Shown: one piece after another, positions 16,015-25,217 of the stretch
Numbering within the stretch: position 1 is the stretch's first letter
How the letters are laid out: the number at the start of each line of letters is the position of its first letter
Assembly (NCBI GenBank): GCA_025060195.1
Contig: JANXCQ010000019.1
Span: forward strand, 1-64,000
Direction: 5' to 3'
From: Gemmatales bacterium
GTDB taxonomy: Bacteria; Planctomycetota; Planctomycetia; Gemmatales; HRBIN36
Length of the DNA stretch: 64,000 nt
The notes under the pieces: generated by a model
What the model saw: the letters and a program-made list of their open reading frames with translations, nothing else
The model's database searches: none
What the model was told of the DNA's origin: nothing
Program-made: the position numbers and the translations under genes

Positions 16015-19000
16015 TCAGGGATTGAGCTGAATTGACTCGGTGCCGTCGAAACGGACACGATTCTCGCGACGCCAAAACCAGATGCGTTTGGCTCGTACCG
16101 GCTCAAATTCTCCTCCAGGAACCCGTTGCCGATAGAGCGTCGCCCCATTGGCGCCTTCGAGAATGAGCAAATCCTTAGCTTCATCAAACGAGACGCGGTC
16201 CGCGAGTGCGTGAAACTGTTTGGCTCGCACGCGAACATTCTGCTCGGCCAATAATTCCTGGGCCGTGCTCCCGTTGTCCACCTTGCGACTGGTGATTTTG
16301 AGTTGCCCGCACGATAAATTCAGCGCGTCTTCGGGCAGGCGTTCAGGGGGAACCGCGATGTCGGGATCGTCGGCCGACAGATGTATCAGGGAAATACCCC
16401 CGGCAAAGCTAACTATGTCGGTTTGCTTATCTGCGGCTTTGGTTATCTGGAGAAAACCGTCATAGTGAATGCGCGTCAACTTGAACGATGGTCTGTCGGT
16501 TTGGACTTTGGCTGGCGCAGGCTCGGCTAAGCGCGGCTCTATAGCTATCGGCAAGGGAGCACCAGAAGCCCGTTGGTCAGCTTGATGCGGTTGGAACACT
16601 GTCACCGTCCCAGGGCCGTAAGCGGTGAGCGTGGCTAATTCGTGGTCATAAGCCAATTCTCGGGCTTCGATTCGTTGCAGCAGCCGATAACGGTCTTCTT
16701 CCAGAATTACCTTTTCGAGCCGGACATCCTGTTCGCACATCAGGCGCGATAATCCGGCAGCAGGTTCCGACCGTTTCAGGTCGGAGGTCTTTTGTTCGCG
16801 GAAGGAAACTTTGCGATCGAGTAATAACGATAAGCGTCGGCAAGCGAGGCGCGACTGGCCTTGTACGGCTTGCACCCCGCCATCGAACTCAGCAAGTCGG
16901 CCGTCGAAAAACATGCTCTGATTCCAATCCACCACCACTTCCACCGGTTCGCGCAGGGGCTGGCCTTGAAAATCATTGCGGCTGGGCAACCGCATCGAAC
17001 CCAGACCTTCGACGTCAATGGTGTTAAGCACCTGATCCAGTTTGATCACGGGTCCGCGTAAGGCCACGGCGCCTAATTGCACATAAGCGGGTTGAGCGGG
17101 CGTACCCTCCAGGCGCAACATGTCGCCATGAGCCGTGCGAGTGAGCCGGAGACTGCTACAGCGAACTTGCAAGGTGCGGTCCTGGGCGTGGGCCTGATCG
17201 ATTTGCACTTGGCCGTGCGCGGCAACCATTCGCAAATCGGCACGGGTCGGCGTCCCAGCGGCCACCGCTTCAATGGTGCGGGCCCGCAGCACCAGCGGTG
17301 GACGACTCGTTGCTTCGGTACGCGGTGTCGTGCCGGACTGCGAAGCCGGCTGTGGCGCTTTGTCGGCGGACCGGTCGGGGGCACCACTGGCAGGCTGCGG
17401 TGGCTGGCCCTGAGCTGGCGCTGGACTTAAGTGCTGCGACGAATTTTCTCGAAGGGGTGAGCCAGACCTTGCTTGGGCCAATGCAGCTGTATCTGTGGCC
17501 GACGACGATGGGCGGTCGGGTTTTTCGGCTGATTCGGAGCTGTCTTCTTGCAACTCCACGCGAAGCCGCTCGGCATGCGGAACGATGAGCGTTTCCGATT
17601 GGAGGGAAACATTGCCCGAGGCCTCCAGGCAGCGTGGCACGCGACCGCGAGTGCTTTGCTCGGGTGCAGAAGCAACCCCGTGGGATGCGGCTCGGTTTGG
17701 CGCATTTTCAGCCGAGGTTTTTGCCTCGGCGGGAGAATTATGTCTCGGCGAGTTGTCGTGAGCACTCCTTACCGCTTTCGCTTCCAACCAAAGCAGTAAC
17801 TGATCTGCGCGGAGCGAGCCATGCTGGGGTTCTTCCAGTAGAACGTTGCCGGTCAAGAGCAAGCGCTCCATGGTGCCATCGCGTTGCAACTGCATTTGTT
17901 CGCGCCAACGCACGATGAGAGCCGTCGGATTCCCCTGACGCCCTCGAAGCCAAGCCGTGCCGGGTCCGCGTGTTTGCGCTTCCCGCAACTCACGGAATTG
18001 ATTGCCTTGCGCTTGCAGGGTCAACGTACCCATGAGCTGCAAGCGATGCCCGTCATAAACCGCTTCCAGGGGCTTGCCCACTAGCGACGCAGAGTGATTG
18101 GTTCGGTCGAAAACTAATTCGCTGCCGCTCGCTTGGAGATTTTCGCTCTCCAACACGATTTCTACGGGGTCACCCACGGCCCGGGCTGCGACTAGTTCGA
18201 TGGTGGTCTCCTTATCCTCATTGGCAGGCTTTTTCTCAGCACGAGGGCGACGAAATTGTAAGGTGAGGGAATGACACCGCAACTCGTCCAGTTGCTGCCG
18301 TCCATCCGAGTGACCCTCGGACACAATGTGAAGGAGATGAACCCGATGATGAAACTCAGCCCTGTCGTCCGGCACACGATAGATGAAGGGGCCGCCGGCT
18401 AAAACTTTTACGAAGCTCGGGCGCGTTGTCTTCGCTTTCTGAGATGCGTTATCGGCCAAAGGGGAAGTGGCCGAACTTGTCGATTGGCGACCTGGGTTGA
18501 TCGTGGCGTCGGGTTTTGACCTTTTTCCCAGCAAAGCAGCACCGGCTTCGACTTGAAAATACATTTGCACATTGCGGGACAATTCGACACTATGCACTCC
18601 CGTGATGGTGGGGCGTTGGGAGGAAGCCGGGGATTTGGCGGAAGGCTGGGTTTCCAGGAGCACTTCCAGCCCCAGACCGGTGACTTTAGCTGTGTCCGGA
18701 TCACTATCCACAATCTCCACGGCGGCGTCAGTCCAGATGCGATGTTGACGGTCGTCGTATTGCAACCAATCGGTGTAAAGATGGAGATCGTCGTCCGGGT
18801 TGGCCGTCCGGCGATTATGCCGAAGATGTACGGGATGGGTTTTACCGGTAACTGGATCAATGCGGCCTTCGATTCGGCCAGCTACGGGCTTGCGATGGGC
18901 CACGTCGCGTACACTGGTCAGCGGTTTATCAAATTCGATGATCGCCCGTTCGCCTTGGAGCGTGCAGATTTCGACCTGGTCTTCGCCGCGTTTTTTACCG

Positions 19001-19347
19001 AAGATGGCCAAGGAAGCTTGCTCCAGTTCCAGTTTGCCCTCCTGACTGAGGAATACTTTCTGCGCTGCCAAGAGAAGGCCATGCTGCACCGACTCGATGA
19101 GAATGGGTCGTTCGGCTTCCTTAGCCAGTGGCCCGAAGGCTTGACGGAGTTTCCGCACCACGGGAGGTTCCCAGGCGACTTGGTCGCGAGGACTGGCAGG
19201 CAGGGCCTCACCAGAACGGGGCCAGAACTCGGCGGGTAACGGGGCGAATCCGTCGTAGCCCCCCAGAAAGAACACATACACCTGGTACAACACCAGGCAC
19301 GCCGCCAAGCAGGCAACTATTCCCAGCAGCCGTTTCACAGCCAGCAT
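16015..19347 (-). CDS. Very large LptA/LptC (OstA)-like envelope protein
   Basis: The protein has about 1110 aa. One N-terminal membrane anchor (LLGIVACLAACLVLYQVYVFFLGG) is followed by long beta-rich sequence resembling repeated LptC/OstA-type strands (for example EASGNVSLQSETLIVPHAERLRVEL, and ELLAEQNVRVRAKQFHALADRVSFDE). A proline- and serine-rich, low-complexity linker lies in the middle. LptA and LptC, normally 180-200 aa, bridge lipopolysaccharide across the periplasm. Here several jelly-roll units seem to be joined in one chain. It lies about 60 bp downstream of kdsD, which makes the Kdo precursor, and that supports the lipopolysaccharide link. An ATG at 19347 is used; a TTG at 19353 is possible. 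Confidence 0.68.
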   Translation of the reverse strand: MLAVKRLLGIVACLAACLVLYQVYVFFLGGYDGFAPLPAEFWPRSGEALPASPRDQVAWEPPVVRKLRQAFGPLAKEAERPILIESVQHGLLLAAQKVFLSQEGKLELEQASLAIFGKKRGEDQVEICTLQGERAIIEFDKPLTSVRDVAHRKPVAGRIEGRIDPVTGKTHPVHLRHNRRTANPDDDLHLYTDWLQYDDRQHRIWTDAAVEIVDSDPDTAKVTGLGLEVLLETQPSAKSPASSQRPTITGVHSVELSRNVQMYFQVEAGAALLGKRSKPDATINPGRQSTSSATSPLADNASQKAKTTRPSFVKVLAGGPFIYRVPDDRAEFHHRVHLLHIVSEGHSDGRQQLDELRCHSLTLQFRRPRAEKKPANEDKETTIELVAARAVGDPVEIVLESENLQASGSELVFDRTNHSASLVGKPLEAVYDGHRLQLMGTLTLQAQGNQFRELREAQTRGPGTAWLRGRQGNPTALIVRWREQMQLQRDGTMERLLLTGNVLLEEPQHGSLRADQLLLWLEAKAVRSAHDNSPRHNSPAEAKTSAENAPNRAASHGVASAPEQSTRGRVPRCLEASGNVSLQSETLIVPHAERLRVELQEDSSESAEKPDRPSSSATDTAALAQARSGSPLRENSSQHLSPAPAQGQPPQPASGAPDRSADKAPQPASQSGTTPRTEATSRPPLVLRARTIEAVAAGTPTRADLRMVAAHGQVQIDQAHAQDRTLQVRCSSLRLTRTAHGDMLRLEGTPAQPAYVQLGAVALRGPVIKLDQVLNTIDVEGLGSMRLPSRNDFQGQPLREPVEVVVDWNQSMFFDGRLAEFDGGVQAVQGQSRLACRRLSLLLDRKVSFREQKTSDLKRSEPAAGLSRLMCEQDVRLEKVILEEDRYRLLQRIEARELAYDHELATLTAYGPGTVTVFQPHQADQRASGAPLPIAIEPRLAEPAPAKVQTDRPSFKLTRIHYDGFLQITKAADKQTDIVSFAGGISLIHLSADDPDIAVPPERLPEDALNLSCGQLKITSRKVDNGSTAQELLAEQNVRVRAKQFHALADRVSFDEAKDLLILEGANGATLYRQRVPGGEFEPVRAKRIWFWRRENRVRFDGTESIQLNP

Positions 19348-19407
19348 GGTCAAGCGCTCAGCCGCTCCTTAGGGTCGGCTGGGCCCGCTTGCGCGACAGG
19401 CGACGGC

Positions 19408-20475
19408 TCACGCAGCTTGGGAAAGCGTGGCTTGCAATGCAGTGCTTTCGGTCGGCATCCAATTTAACACATCGGTGATATCTAATAGTCCCAAAGGCCG
19501 ACCCTCCGCATCCACCACTGGTAACTCACTGATGCGGTGTTGGCTCATAATCTGCACAGCATCCCAGACGCGAGTGCCTATGGGAACAGTAATGGGTTGG
19601 CGGGTCATGACCTCGCTGATGGGCCGATCGAGAGCCTCGTCCCGCTTTTGCTCAAAGAGCCGCGCTAGATCACTATCGGTAAAAATCCCGGCCAACTTGC
19701 CTGTATCGTCGAGGAGGATCACGGCCCCCGTGCGCCGACCTTTCCGTGCACAAGAAGCAAAGACCTGGCGCACGGTGTCGCTGGCACGCGCTAAGCGCAG
19801 TTGCTCACCGCGCCGCATGATTTGTTCCACTTTCATCAAACGTCTCCCCAAACTTCCTGCGGGGTGAAAGCGAGCGAAATCGTCCTGGCCAAAATTACGC
19901 ATTCGGCTCAGGACAAAAGCCAAGGCGTCTCCCAGAGCGAGCATGACTGTCGTACTGGTACTGGGTGCCAGGCCAAGGGGACATGCTTCCTGTATCGGCC
20001 CTAGCACGATGGCTATGTCCGCCAGTCGGGCGAGGCTCGACTGACCGTTGCTGGTGATGGCGATGATACCTAAGGCTAATTGTTTTAAACTCGGCAATAA
20101 GCGGAGCAATTCTTCACTTTCGCCACTATGGGACAGGGCCAACACTACGTCTTGTGGTGCCACCATTCCGAGATCGCCGTGGACAGCGCGCGTCACGTCC
20201 AGCACATAAGCGCGCGTCCCAGTCGAATTTAGTGTCCCGCTGATTTTCTGTCCCACGTCCGCTGATTTGCCTGTCCCGGTTACGCAAACCCTGCCAGGAC
20301 ATGTGAAGATCAAATCCACGGCTTGTAGGAAAGTATCTCCGAGTCGGTCTGCCACTTCCTGTAACGCGTTAGCCTCGGTGCGCAGGATTTGCCGTGCGTA
20401 TTCCAAGCGATCAAACTCAGGGGTTGGGGGATAAACAGAGTATCGTGCACTTCCGGGATTCTTTCGCTCAGTCAT
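19408..20475 (-). CDS. kdsD: Arabinose-5-phosphate isomerase (KdsD/KpsF family)
   Basis: The enzyme converts ribulose 5-phosphate to arabinose 5-phosphate, the first step to Kdo for lipopolysaccharide. The protein (355 aa) has an N-terminal SIS domain (VCVTGTGKSADVGQKISGTLNSTGTRA, and LSHSGESEEL), the LGRRLM linker and a C-terminal pair of CBS domains (IMRRGEQL, GAVILLDDTGKLAGIFTDSDLAR, and MTRQPITVP). The N-terminus is about 25 residues longer than in E. coli. It is followed at once by the LptA/LptC-like gene, so this is probably a lipopolysaccharide operon. Confidence 0.9.
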   Translation of the reverse strand: MTERKNPGSARYSVYPPTPEFDRLEYARQILRTEANALQEVADRLGDTFLQAVDLIFTCPGRVCVTGTGKSADVGQKISGTLNSTGTRAYVLDVTRAVHGDLGMVAPQDVVLALSHSGESEELLRLLPSLKQLALGIIAITSNGQSSLARLADIAIVLGPIQEACPLGLAPSTSTTVMLALGDALAFVLSRMRNFGQDDFARFHPAGSLGRRLMKVEQIMRRGEQLRLARASDTVRQVFASCARKGRRTGAVILLDDTGKLAGIFTDSDLARLFEQKRDEALDRPISEVMTRQPITVPIGTRVWDAVQIMSQHRISELPVVDAEGRPLGLLDITDVLNWMPTESTALQATLSQAA

Positions 20476-20590
20476 GTTTATTCCCCTCCTCGGCCATCCC
20501 CTTATAACTCAAAGCCGCAAAAGAACAAGCGCAATCATGCTTCGGCAGGAACCTGGAAGGGACGAGGAGGCAGGTGCAAGGTGACGACTT

Positions 20591-21142
20591 TCACAAAGCC
20601 TGAGGCTCGCTATGGCGTTGGGCAAACTGGCGAACGGCGTCTTCCTGCTCTGGGGTCTCGATCGAGCCTGGACGAAGCTGACGAATGCGGCGTATGGCCT
20701 GCTCCGCCGACAAACCGCGCTTGACTAGATAACATGCCAAGACTACGCCAGTTCGCCCCATCCCGGCTTCGCAATGCACCGCCACGCCCAAACCCGAACG
20801 TTGGGCACGCTCAATGGCGGAGACGCAGCGGTCGAGATCCTCCTGACTCGGCGGCATCATGTCCTCTAGAGGCACATGATAGACTAGCAGACCAGCTTCG
20901 TTGACCTCACGTCGCGGGAGCGGTTCCTCGGTCAGAGAAATTATCACGTCCAAGCCTTGTTGCCGCAACCACCTTAAGTCTTCCAGACCGGCGGGTCGCG
21001 CCAGCGCTGCCAGGCAGGGTTTATCAATCCACGAAAATCCCTTCGGGGCCTCGTCCACGGGAACCGGTGCTCCACACTGGGGGTGAGCAGGTTGAAAAGG
21101 AAGCCTGCCCAGGATGATTCCATAAATCATTATTACAAGCAT
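20591..21142 (-). CDS. Dual-specificity/tyrosine protein phosphatase-like protein
   Basis: The protein has 183 aa. Its phosphatase loop HCEAGMGRTG matches the C-x5-R signature of cysteine-based phosphatases. An upstream general-acid loop candidate is in PLEDMMPP, and GLDVIISLTEEPLP is typical of atypical dual-specificity phosphatases. A short hydrophobic N-terminus (MLVIMIYGIILG) could be an anchor. A GGGAG site lies before the ATG at 21142. It follows the porin gene by about 70 bp on the same strand, so the two may be co-transcribed. The substrate is unknown. Confidence 0.83.
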   Translation of the reverse strand: MLVIMIYGIILGRLPFQPAHPQCGAPVPVDEAPKGFSWIDKPCLAALARPAGLEDLRWLRQQGLDVIISLTEEPLPRREVNEAGLLVYHVPLEDMMPPSQEDLDRCVSAIERAQRSGLGVAVHCEAGMGRTGVVLACYLVKRGLSAEQAIRRIRQLRPGSIETPEQEDAVRQFAQRHSEPQAL

Positions 21143-21214
21143 CGTTCTCCCGGGACGCCCCGCATGACCAACTGTGAACTCCCGACCCGACGAGCCACGC
21201 GGGGTCTTGAGCGC

Positions 21215-22906
21215 TTACCAGCGGTAGCAATACATGAGGTAGAACAATTCGGGCGATTGGCCCGGACCGGTCGCTTTGAGGAAATCCCCCGCGTAGAGCT
21301 TCGACCAACCCACCATGAGATCGGAATGATTCGAGAGGTGGAAGTTGAAAATCAGGTCGAGTTCGTGCCCGACATCGGTACCTGCCGCGCCGGTCAAATC
21401 CACACGGTTAGGCAACCCGGCCACTGTGTACAACGCATCCTTCGGACTGACCAGCCAAAAACGATGATATTGAATCCAGATCGTGATCCACTTCGCGGGA
21501 TAGAGATATAGGTGCATGTTCAAATCCTGGATGTTTTGCCGGCCCACCAGGTCAATCCAGCCTAAGTAGAAGTGACCGAAGGTGAAGAGTTGGTTGAAGG
21601 TGTTATAATCGCCACTATTGGGCGTACGGTCGCCCGAGGCGAAGTCGTAATAAATCCAGAAAGTCGGACTCCAGAACCAATCGCTGCGCGAGTAACCGAT
21701 TCCGGCAGTGGCCATGCCCGCGAAGATGTCCTGAGCACCGCGTTCACCTAACTGGAGTGCTGCCTCGAAGTCCCACAGCCACCTTCCCTGATAATCGCCC
21801 GCGTAGCGTCCGCCCAAGGTGTGGACGTGATAAGGTGCCAGTTGCAGCCCACGCAAGAGTATGTCGTTCGTGTTGTCCAGGAACAGGTAATACATATCCA
21901 CGAAAGTACCGCGGCGCGGACGGTAGGTGGTCCAAACGCCCGCGAAGTTTTGATTATTGTCCTTGGAATCGAGACGCGACGGATCTGGAATGACCGGTTG
22001 GACCCAGAAAATATCCACGTCCCACCGTTCGCCTTGCCGATAACCACGGATACCATCGAAAGTGCGACGCGTGTTGACCCAGTCTACTGTGGAGATGAGC
22101 CGTTGCGAACCGAATAGCAATTCTTGCCGACCAATCCGCACATACATGGGATAATTTTCCCATTCCCCAAGCTTAACCTCGACGAAGGCGTTAAGGAAAT
22201 CTGATCGGTTGACGTCCACGCGCAGGGGTGGCAATTCTGGATCCAACGAGTGGGCGTCAATGAATTCCGCATAAACGCGGACCAAATCGCGATACCATAG
22301 GTCGGTCCAGACGCGGGTGCGTAGCAACGTATAGTCTTGATTTACGCCACTGAGCCGGCTGTTGATTTCGTGCATATAGCGCACCCAGAAGTTGCCGCCC
22401 GTGGCAAAGAGCCAGTCATCGCCGATGTGAATTCGGTGCAGAAAATCTGACCAGTCGTAATCGGTGTTAGTCGGATCTTCGAGATAACGAAAATCGGCGT
22501 CGAAAAAGGAAGGCGGCATAAGAGCGAAACGCGGATAAGGAAACTTCGGCGGGGCTTGGCGATAGTTGCCCGTCAGCCAGTCATGCAGCGAATAATACCC
22601 CGGGCCAGCCGGAAGAATCGGAAAGTTTCCTGTACGGGGAAAAATCCGTGCCTGCGGCAATTGCCGCCAATCCAACGGTTGTTCGCCGTAGAGGAAATGT
22701 CCGAGCAAGCCGCTTTCCCCCCATTTGGGACAACTTACCTCCTCGAGCGTGGTCGTTGATTCCGTAGGAGGCATTGAAACCAAAGGCGAGGGAGAGGTCG
22801 CCGCTTCCTGAGCCGCCCCGTAATTCCGTAACGTGCAGACGATCAGGAGGGCCCAGACCCAGGGTAAGAGTTTCCGGGAGTTGCGGGAGTGTCTGATCCC
22901 ATCCAT
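21215..22906 (-). CDS. Alginate-export-type outer membrane beta-barrel protein
   Basis: After a signal peptide (SRKLLPWVWALLIVCTLRNYGAAQ) the protein (563 aa) consists of alternating aromatic/polar strands. It contains segments typical of the Alginate_exp (AlgE-like) porins: VRIGRQELLFGSQRLIST, then WVNTRRTFDGIRGYRQG, and a terminal barrel strand ending LMYCYRW with a C-terminal aromatic residue. It should form a pore in the outer membrane, perhaps for anionic sugars or polysaccharide; the substrate cannot be inferred. The ATG at 22906 with a GGAGG site is preferred to the longer frame. Confidence 0.82.
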   Translation of the reverse strand: MDGIRHSRNSRKLLPWVWALLIVCTLRNYGAAQEAATSPSPLVSMPPTESTTTLEEVSCPKWGESGLLGHFLYGEQPLDWRQLPQARIFPRTGNFPILPAGPGYYSLHDWLTGNYRQAPPKFPYPRFALMPPSFFDADFRYLEDPTNTDYDWSDFLHRIHIGDDWLFATGGNFWVRYMHEINSRLSGVNQDYTLLRTRVWTDLWYRDLVRVYAEFIDAHSLDPELPPLRVDVNRSDFLNAFVEVKLGEWENYPMYVRIGRQELLFGSQRLISTVDWVNTRRTFDGIRGYRQGERWDVDIFWVQPVIPDPSRLDSKDNNQNFAGVWTTYRPRRGTFVDMYYLFLDNTNDILLRGLQLAPYHVHTLGGRYAGDYQGRWLWDFEAALQLGERGAQDIFAGMATAGIGYSRSDWFWSPTFWIYYDFASGDRTPNSGDYNTFNQLFTFGHFYLGWIDLVGRQNIQDLNMHLYLYPAKWITIWIQYHRFWLVSPKDALYTVAGLPNRVDLTGAAGTDVGHELDLIFNFHLSNHSDLMVGWSKLYAGDFLKATGPGQSPELFYLMYCYRW

Positions 22907-23443
22907 AGGGTCGTTCCTCCGTACAGGCGTCGTCAAGTGCTGTGAGCACCACTGAGGGAAGCATCGGCGGTCTCCTAACAAGCACTGTTTTCACACTTTC
23001 GCTATTGGGCTGCTCATGCGGCTTATTCATCCGCTAAGAGCGATTTTCCCGATAAAAACGCGCTACTACAATCTGCAAGAATTGAGCGGGGTGCACTCGT
23101 TTTGATAATCTGCGCACCTGTGCACGAGCCAAGCGCATCCGAGATGGAGCGCGTCACTGGCTAAGCGGCTTCATTTTCCGCCGACTGGCTAGTATGTTGA
23201 ACCAAAGGAGCGTTTTGATATCATTCCTGTGATGTGCCGAACCGCTTGGAACTTGAGCCGCGTATGCTCCGATAAGAGTAAGCCAGCGCTTACAGGTTTC
23301 ACCTGAGCGTCGGTGCGTTGAAGCCGGCGTGTCCGTTCGGTCCTCGTAAATTGTGTTGAACTGACCCAAACCTACTCGACGGGGAACCCCGTGTCTGGTG
23401 ACTACTAGCTCGATCCTAAGGAAATCAGGAAAGGAGGATAAGC
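22907..23443. other. Divergent intergenic region without a gene
   Basis: About 540 bases between the porin and the YdjY gene, which point away from each other, so promoters of both should lie here. I see no RNA gene or clear repeat. Small open frames on the minus strand have no recognisable content. Confidence 0.45.
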
Positions 23444-24172
23444 ATGCGCTACGCGATGCTCGCTTACCTCGGTCTGATACTTGGCTGGGCCTGCTCTGCG
23501 GAGGAAGCTCCAGCGCCAGCCTTGCCCCAGCCGGGCAGTCTAATCATTGACCGAACCCGCGGCGAAGTGATCCTTTCGGCTAAGGTGCAACATCCCCGTG
23601 GCCAACCCTGCATAGATGAGTACGGAGAACGCGTTCAGGCTTTCGTGGGCTGCGCTCAGGCCGCCGGCGGAGAAGCGAAAATGGCTGAATATTTCGTGTT
23701 CCTGGTGGACGTGCCCACCGAGCAGGTGTACGAAGCGCTAATCCAGCTCGGCTGTAAGCCCCGTGTGCATTACAGCATCCAAGAAGGGCGCAAGCGCAGC
23801 GGCCTGAAGCCGACGACCACGCCGGAGGACTATTTGCAGGGCGACCCTGTCCAGCTGTCGATTTTCTGGCGGGAGGGAGAACGATGGGTGGAGAGGCCTT
23901 ACCAGGATTTCGTTACCGAACGCGTCTTAGTGGATGGCAAGCCGACGGAAAAGCCCTGGACGCCGCACTTCGTGTTTCACGGCTCCGGGGTGATTCACAA
24001 ATCCGGCACGGGCTGCATCGCTTGTCCGTGCGACTGTGCTGGGGGCATCATTGCGGATAACCGCTATCCTGTTTATGATCCGAAGCCCATGGTGAAGTTC
24101 GACCTGTCTAAGGCCCCGAAAGAAGGCACGCAAGTTTATGTGCGGATTCGTCCCCTCATTAGCCGCAACTGA
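23444..24172 (+). CDS. YdjY domain-containing exported protein
   Basis: The protein has 242 aa with a signal peptide (MRYAMLAYLGLILGWACSAEE, possibly a lipoprotein because of the Cys in GWACSA). The body fits the YdjY family: SLIIDRTRGEVILSAKV, PTEQVYEALIQLGCKP, then GDPVQLSIFW, and a C-terminal GCIACPCDCAGGIIADNRYP segment with clustered cysteines that might bind a metal or cluster. The function of YdjY proteins is not established. An AAGGAGG site precedes the ATG. A hairpin terminator follows. Confidence 0.8.
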   Translation: MRYAMLAYLGLILGWACSAEEAPAPALPQPGSLIIDRTRGEVILSAKVQHPRGQPCIDEYGERVQAFVGCAQAAGGEAKMAEYFVFLVDVPTEQVYEALIQLGCKPRVHYSIQEGRKRSGLKPTTTPEDYLQGDPVQLSIFWREGERWVERPYQDFVTERVLVDGKPTEKPWTPHFVFHGSGVIHKSGTGCIACPCDCAGGIIADNRYPVYDPKPMVKFDLSKAPKEGTQVYVRIRPLISRN

Positions 24173-24218
24173 CCCCAATCCAGCCTAACACCTCATACTA
24201 AGTTGTCCTGCACGAGCC

Positions 24219-24250
24219 GCTCGGTAAACGCCGACCGGGCTTTCGTTCTC
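24219..24250 (+). terminator. Probable terminator of the YdjY gene
   Basis: A stem GCTCGGT (24219-24225) with ACCGGGC (24234-24240), containing one G-U pair, is followed by TTTCGTTCT. It lies about 45 bp after the YdjY stop codon. Confidence 0.5.
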
Positions 24251-24439
24251 GTACTGGGCAGCAGGAAACGGGCTTGACAGATGGGGAAAAAGTTTCTTTT
24301 TATAAGCAGTATTCAGGGTTAGTCGCCCTGCAAGCTAAGAGGAAAGGATTTCCAAGCAAGGAAATGCGGCCGTCGGTGTGGGGCCGATGGTCGTTGGCTA
24401 ACACCAGGATTCGGGTCCACACAGGAAAGGAGGACAGCT

Positions 24440-25036
24440 GTGGAAATCACCGAAATCCGCATCAAGCTCATGGACGAGAAGAAGGGAGGCAACGAACGCT
24501 TGCAGGCGTTCTGTTCCATCACCTTCGACAACATGTTCGTGGTGCGGGACTTGAAGATCATCGAGGGTGCGAAAGGGCAGTTTGTGGCGATGCCCAGCCG
24601 CAAATTGGCTGACCGTTGCCCGACCTGTGGCTGCAAGAACCACCTGCAAGCCCGTTTTTGTAATCATTGCGGCCGCCGACTTAACGAGAACCGCGCCCCG
24701 CGCGATGCTTCAGGTCGTATTCGCCTGCACGCCGATGTGGCTCATCCGATTAATGCCAAGTCTCGCGAGTATATCGAACGCGCGATCCTCAAGGCCTACT
24801 ACGAGGAATTGGAACGGGCTAAACAGCCGGGTTATGTTTGTCGTTATGATGATTACGAAACAGAGGATGATTACGACGGCTATGAGGCCGCCTCGCGCGC
24901 CCCGCAGCACACCGAGCCAGTTCGCTGTGATCTTGGGCATTCCCAGGTGGCACCGACCGCGGCGGGCAGTCGGGAAACCATAGCTCCCAGCGAGTCGGCG
25001 AATGCTGCCCGCCAATGTGCCAACGGACGCCCCTGA
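24440..25036 (+). CDS. SpoVG-family protein with an inserted zinc ribbon
   Basis: Residues 1-53 ([10 protein letters not shown], then [20 protein letters not shown] and FVAMPSRK) and about 98-125 ([24 protein letters not shown]) are the two halves of SpoVG, a small nucleic-acid-binding regulator. Between them a zinc ribbon is inserted: CPTC (60-63) and CNHC (74-77), in place of the short loop of ordinary SpoVG. An acidic/tyrosine-rich and low-complexity tail completes 198 aa. The start is a GTG with a very strong AAGGAGG site. A role in binding RNA or DNA is likely from the family. The effect of the zinc ribbon is unknown. Confidence 0.85.
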   Translation: MEITEIRIKLMDEKKGGNERLQAFCSITFDNMFVVRDLKIIEGAKGQFVAMPSRKLADRCPTCGCKNHLQARFCNHCGRRLNENRAPRDASGRIRLHADVAHPINAKSREYIERAILKAYYEELERAKQPGYVCRYDDYETEDDYDGYEAASRAPQHTEPVRCDLGHSQVAPTAAGSRETIAPSESANAARQCANGRP

Positions 25037-25217
25037 AAGCTGCGCCGCACTACTACCGGATACCTAACGCCCCAGGCTCTGGCTAGCCCTCGGATTTGGG
25101 CCATACCCCGTTACCAACTCCGAATCCACTTTGCTACCGTGCGGGTGGGAATACTCGAGCCGCAACATGCCTGGAAACATCTGCGGCCCGTTACGGATGA
25201 CGGTCACGATCCACCGT

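Noticed and set aside
24274-24306. TTGACA followed by TATAAG upstream of the SpoVG gene as a promoter
   Set aside because: The spacer is about 21 bp, too long for a normal promoter, and no activator-type dyad lies between the boxes.
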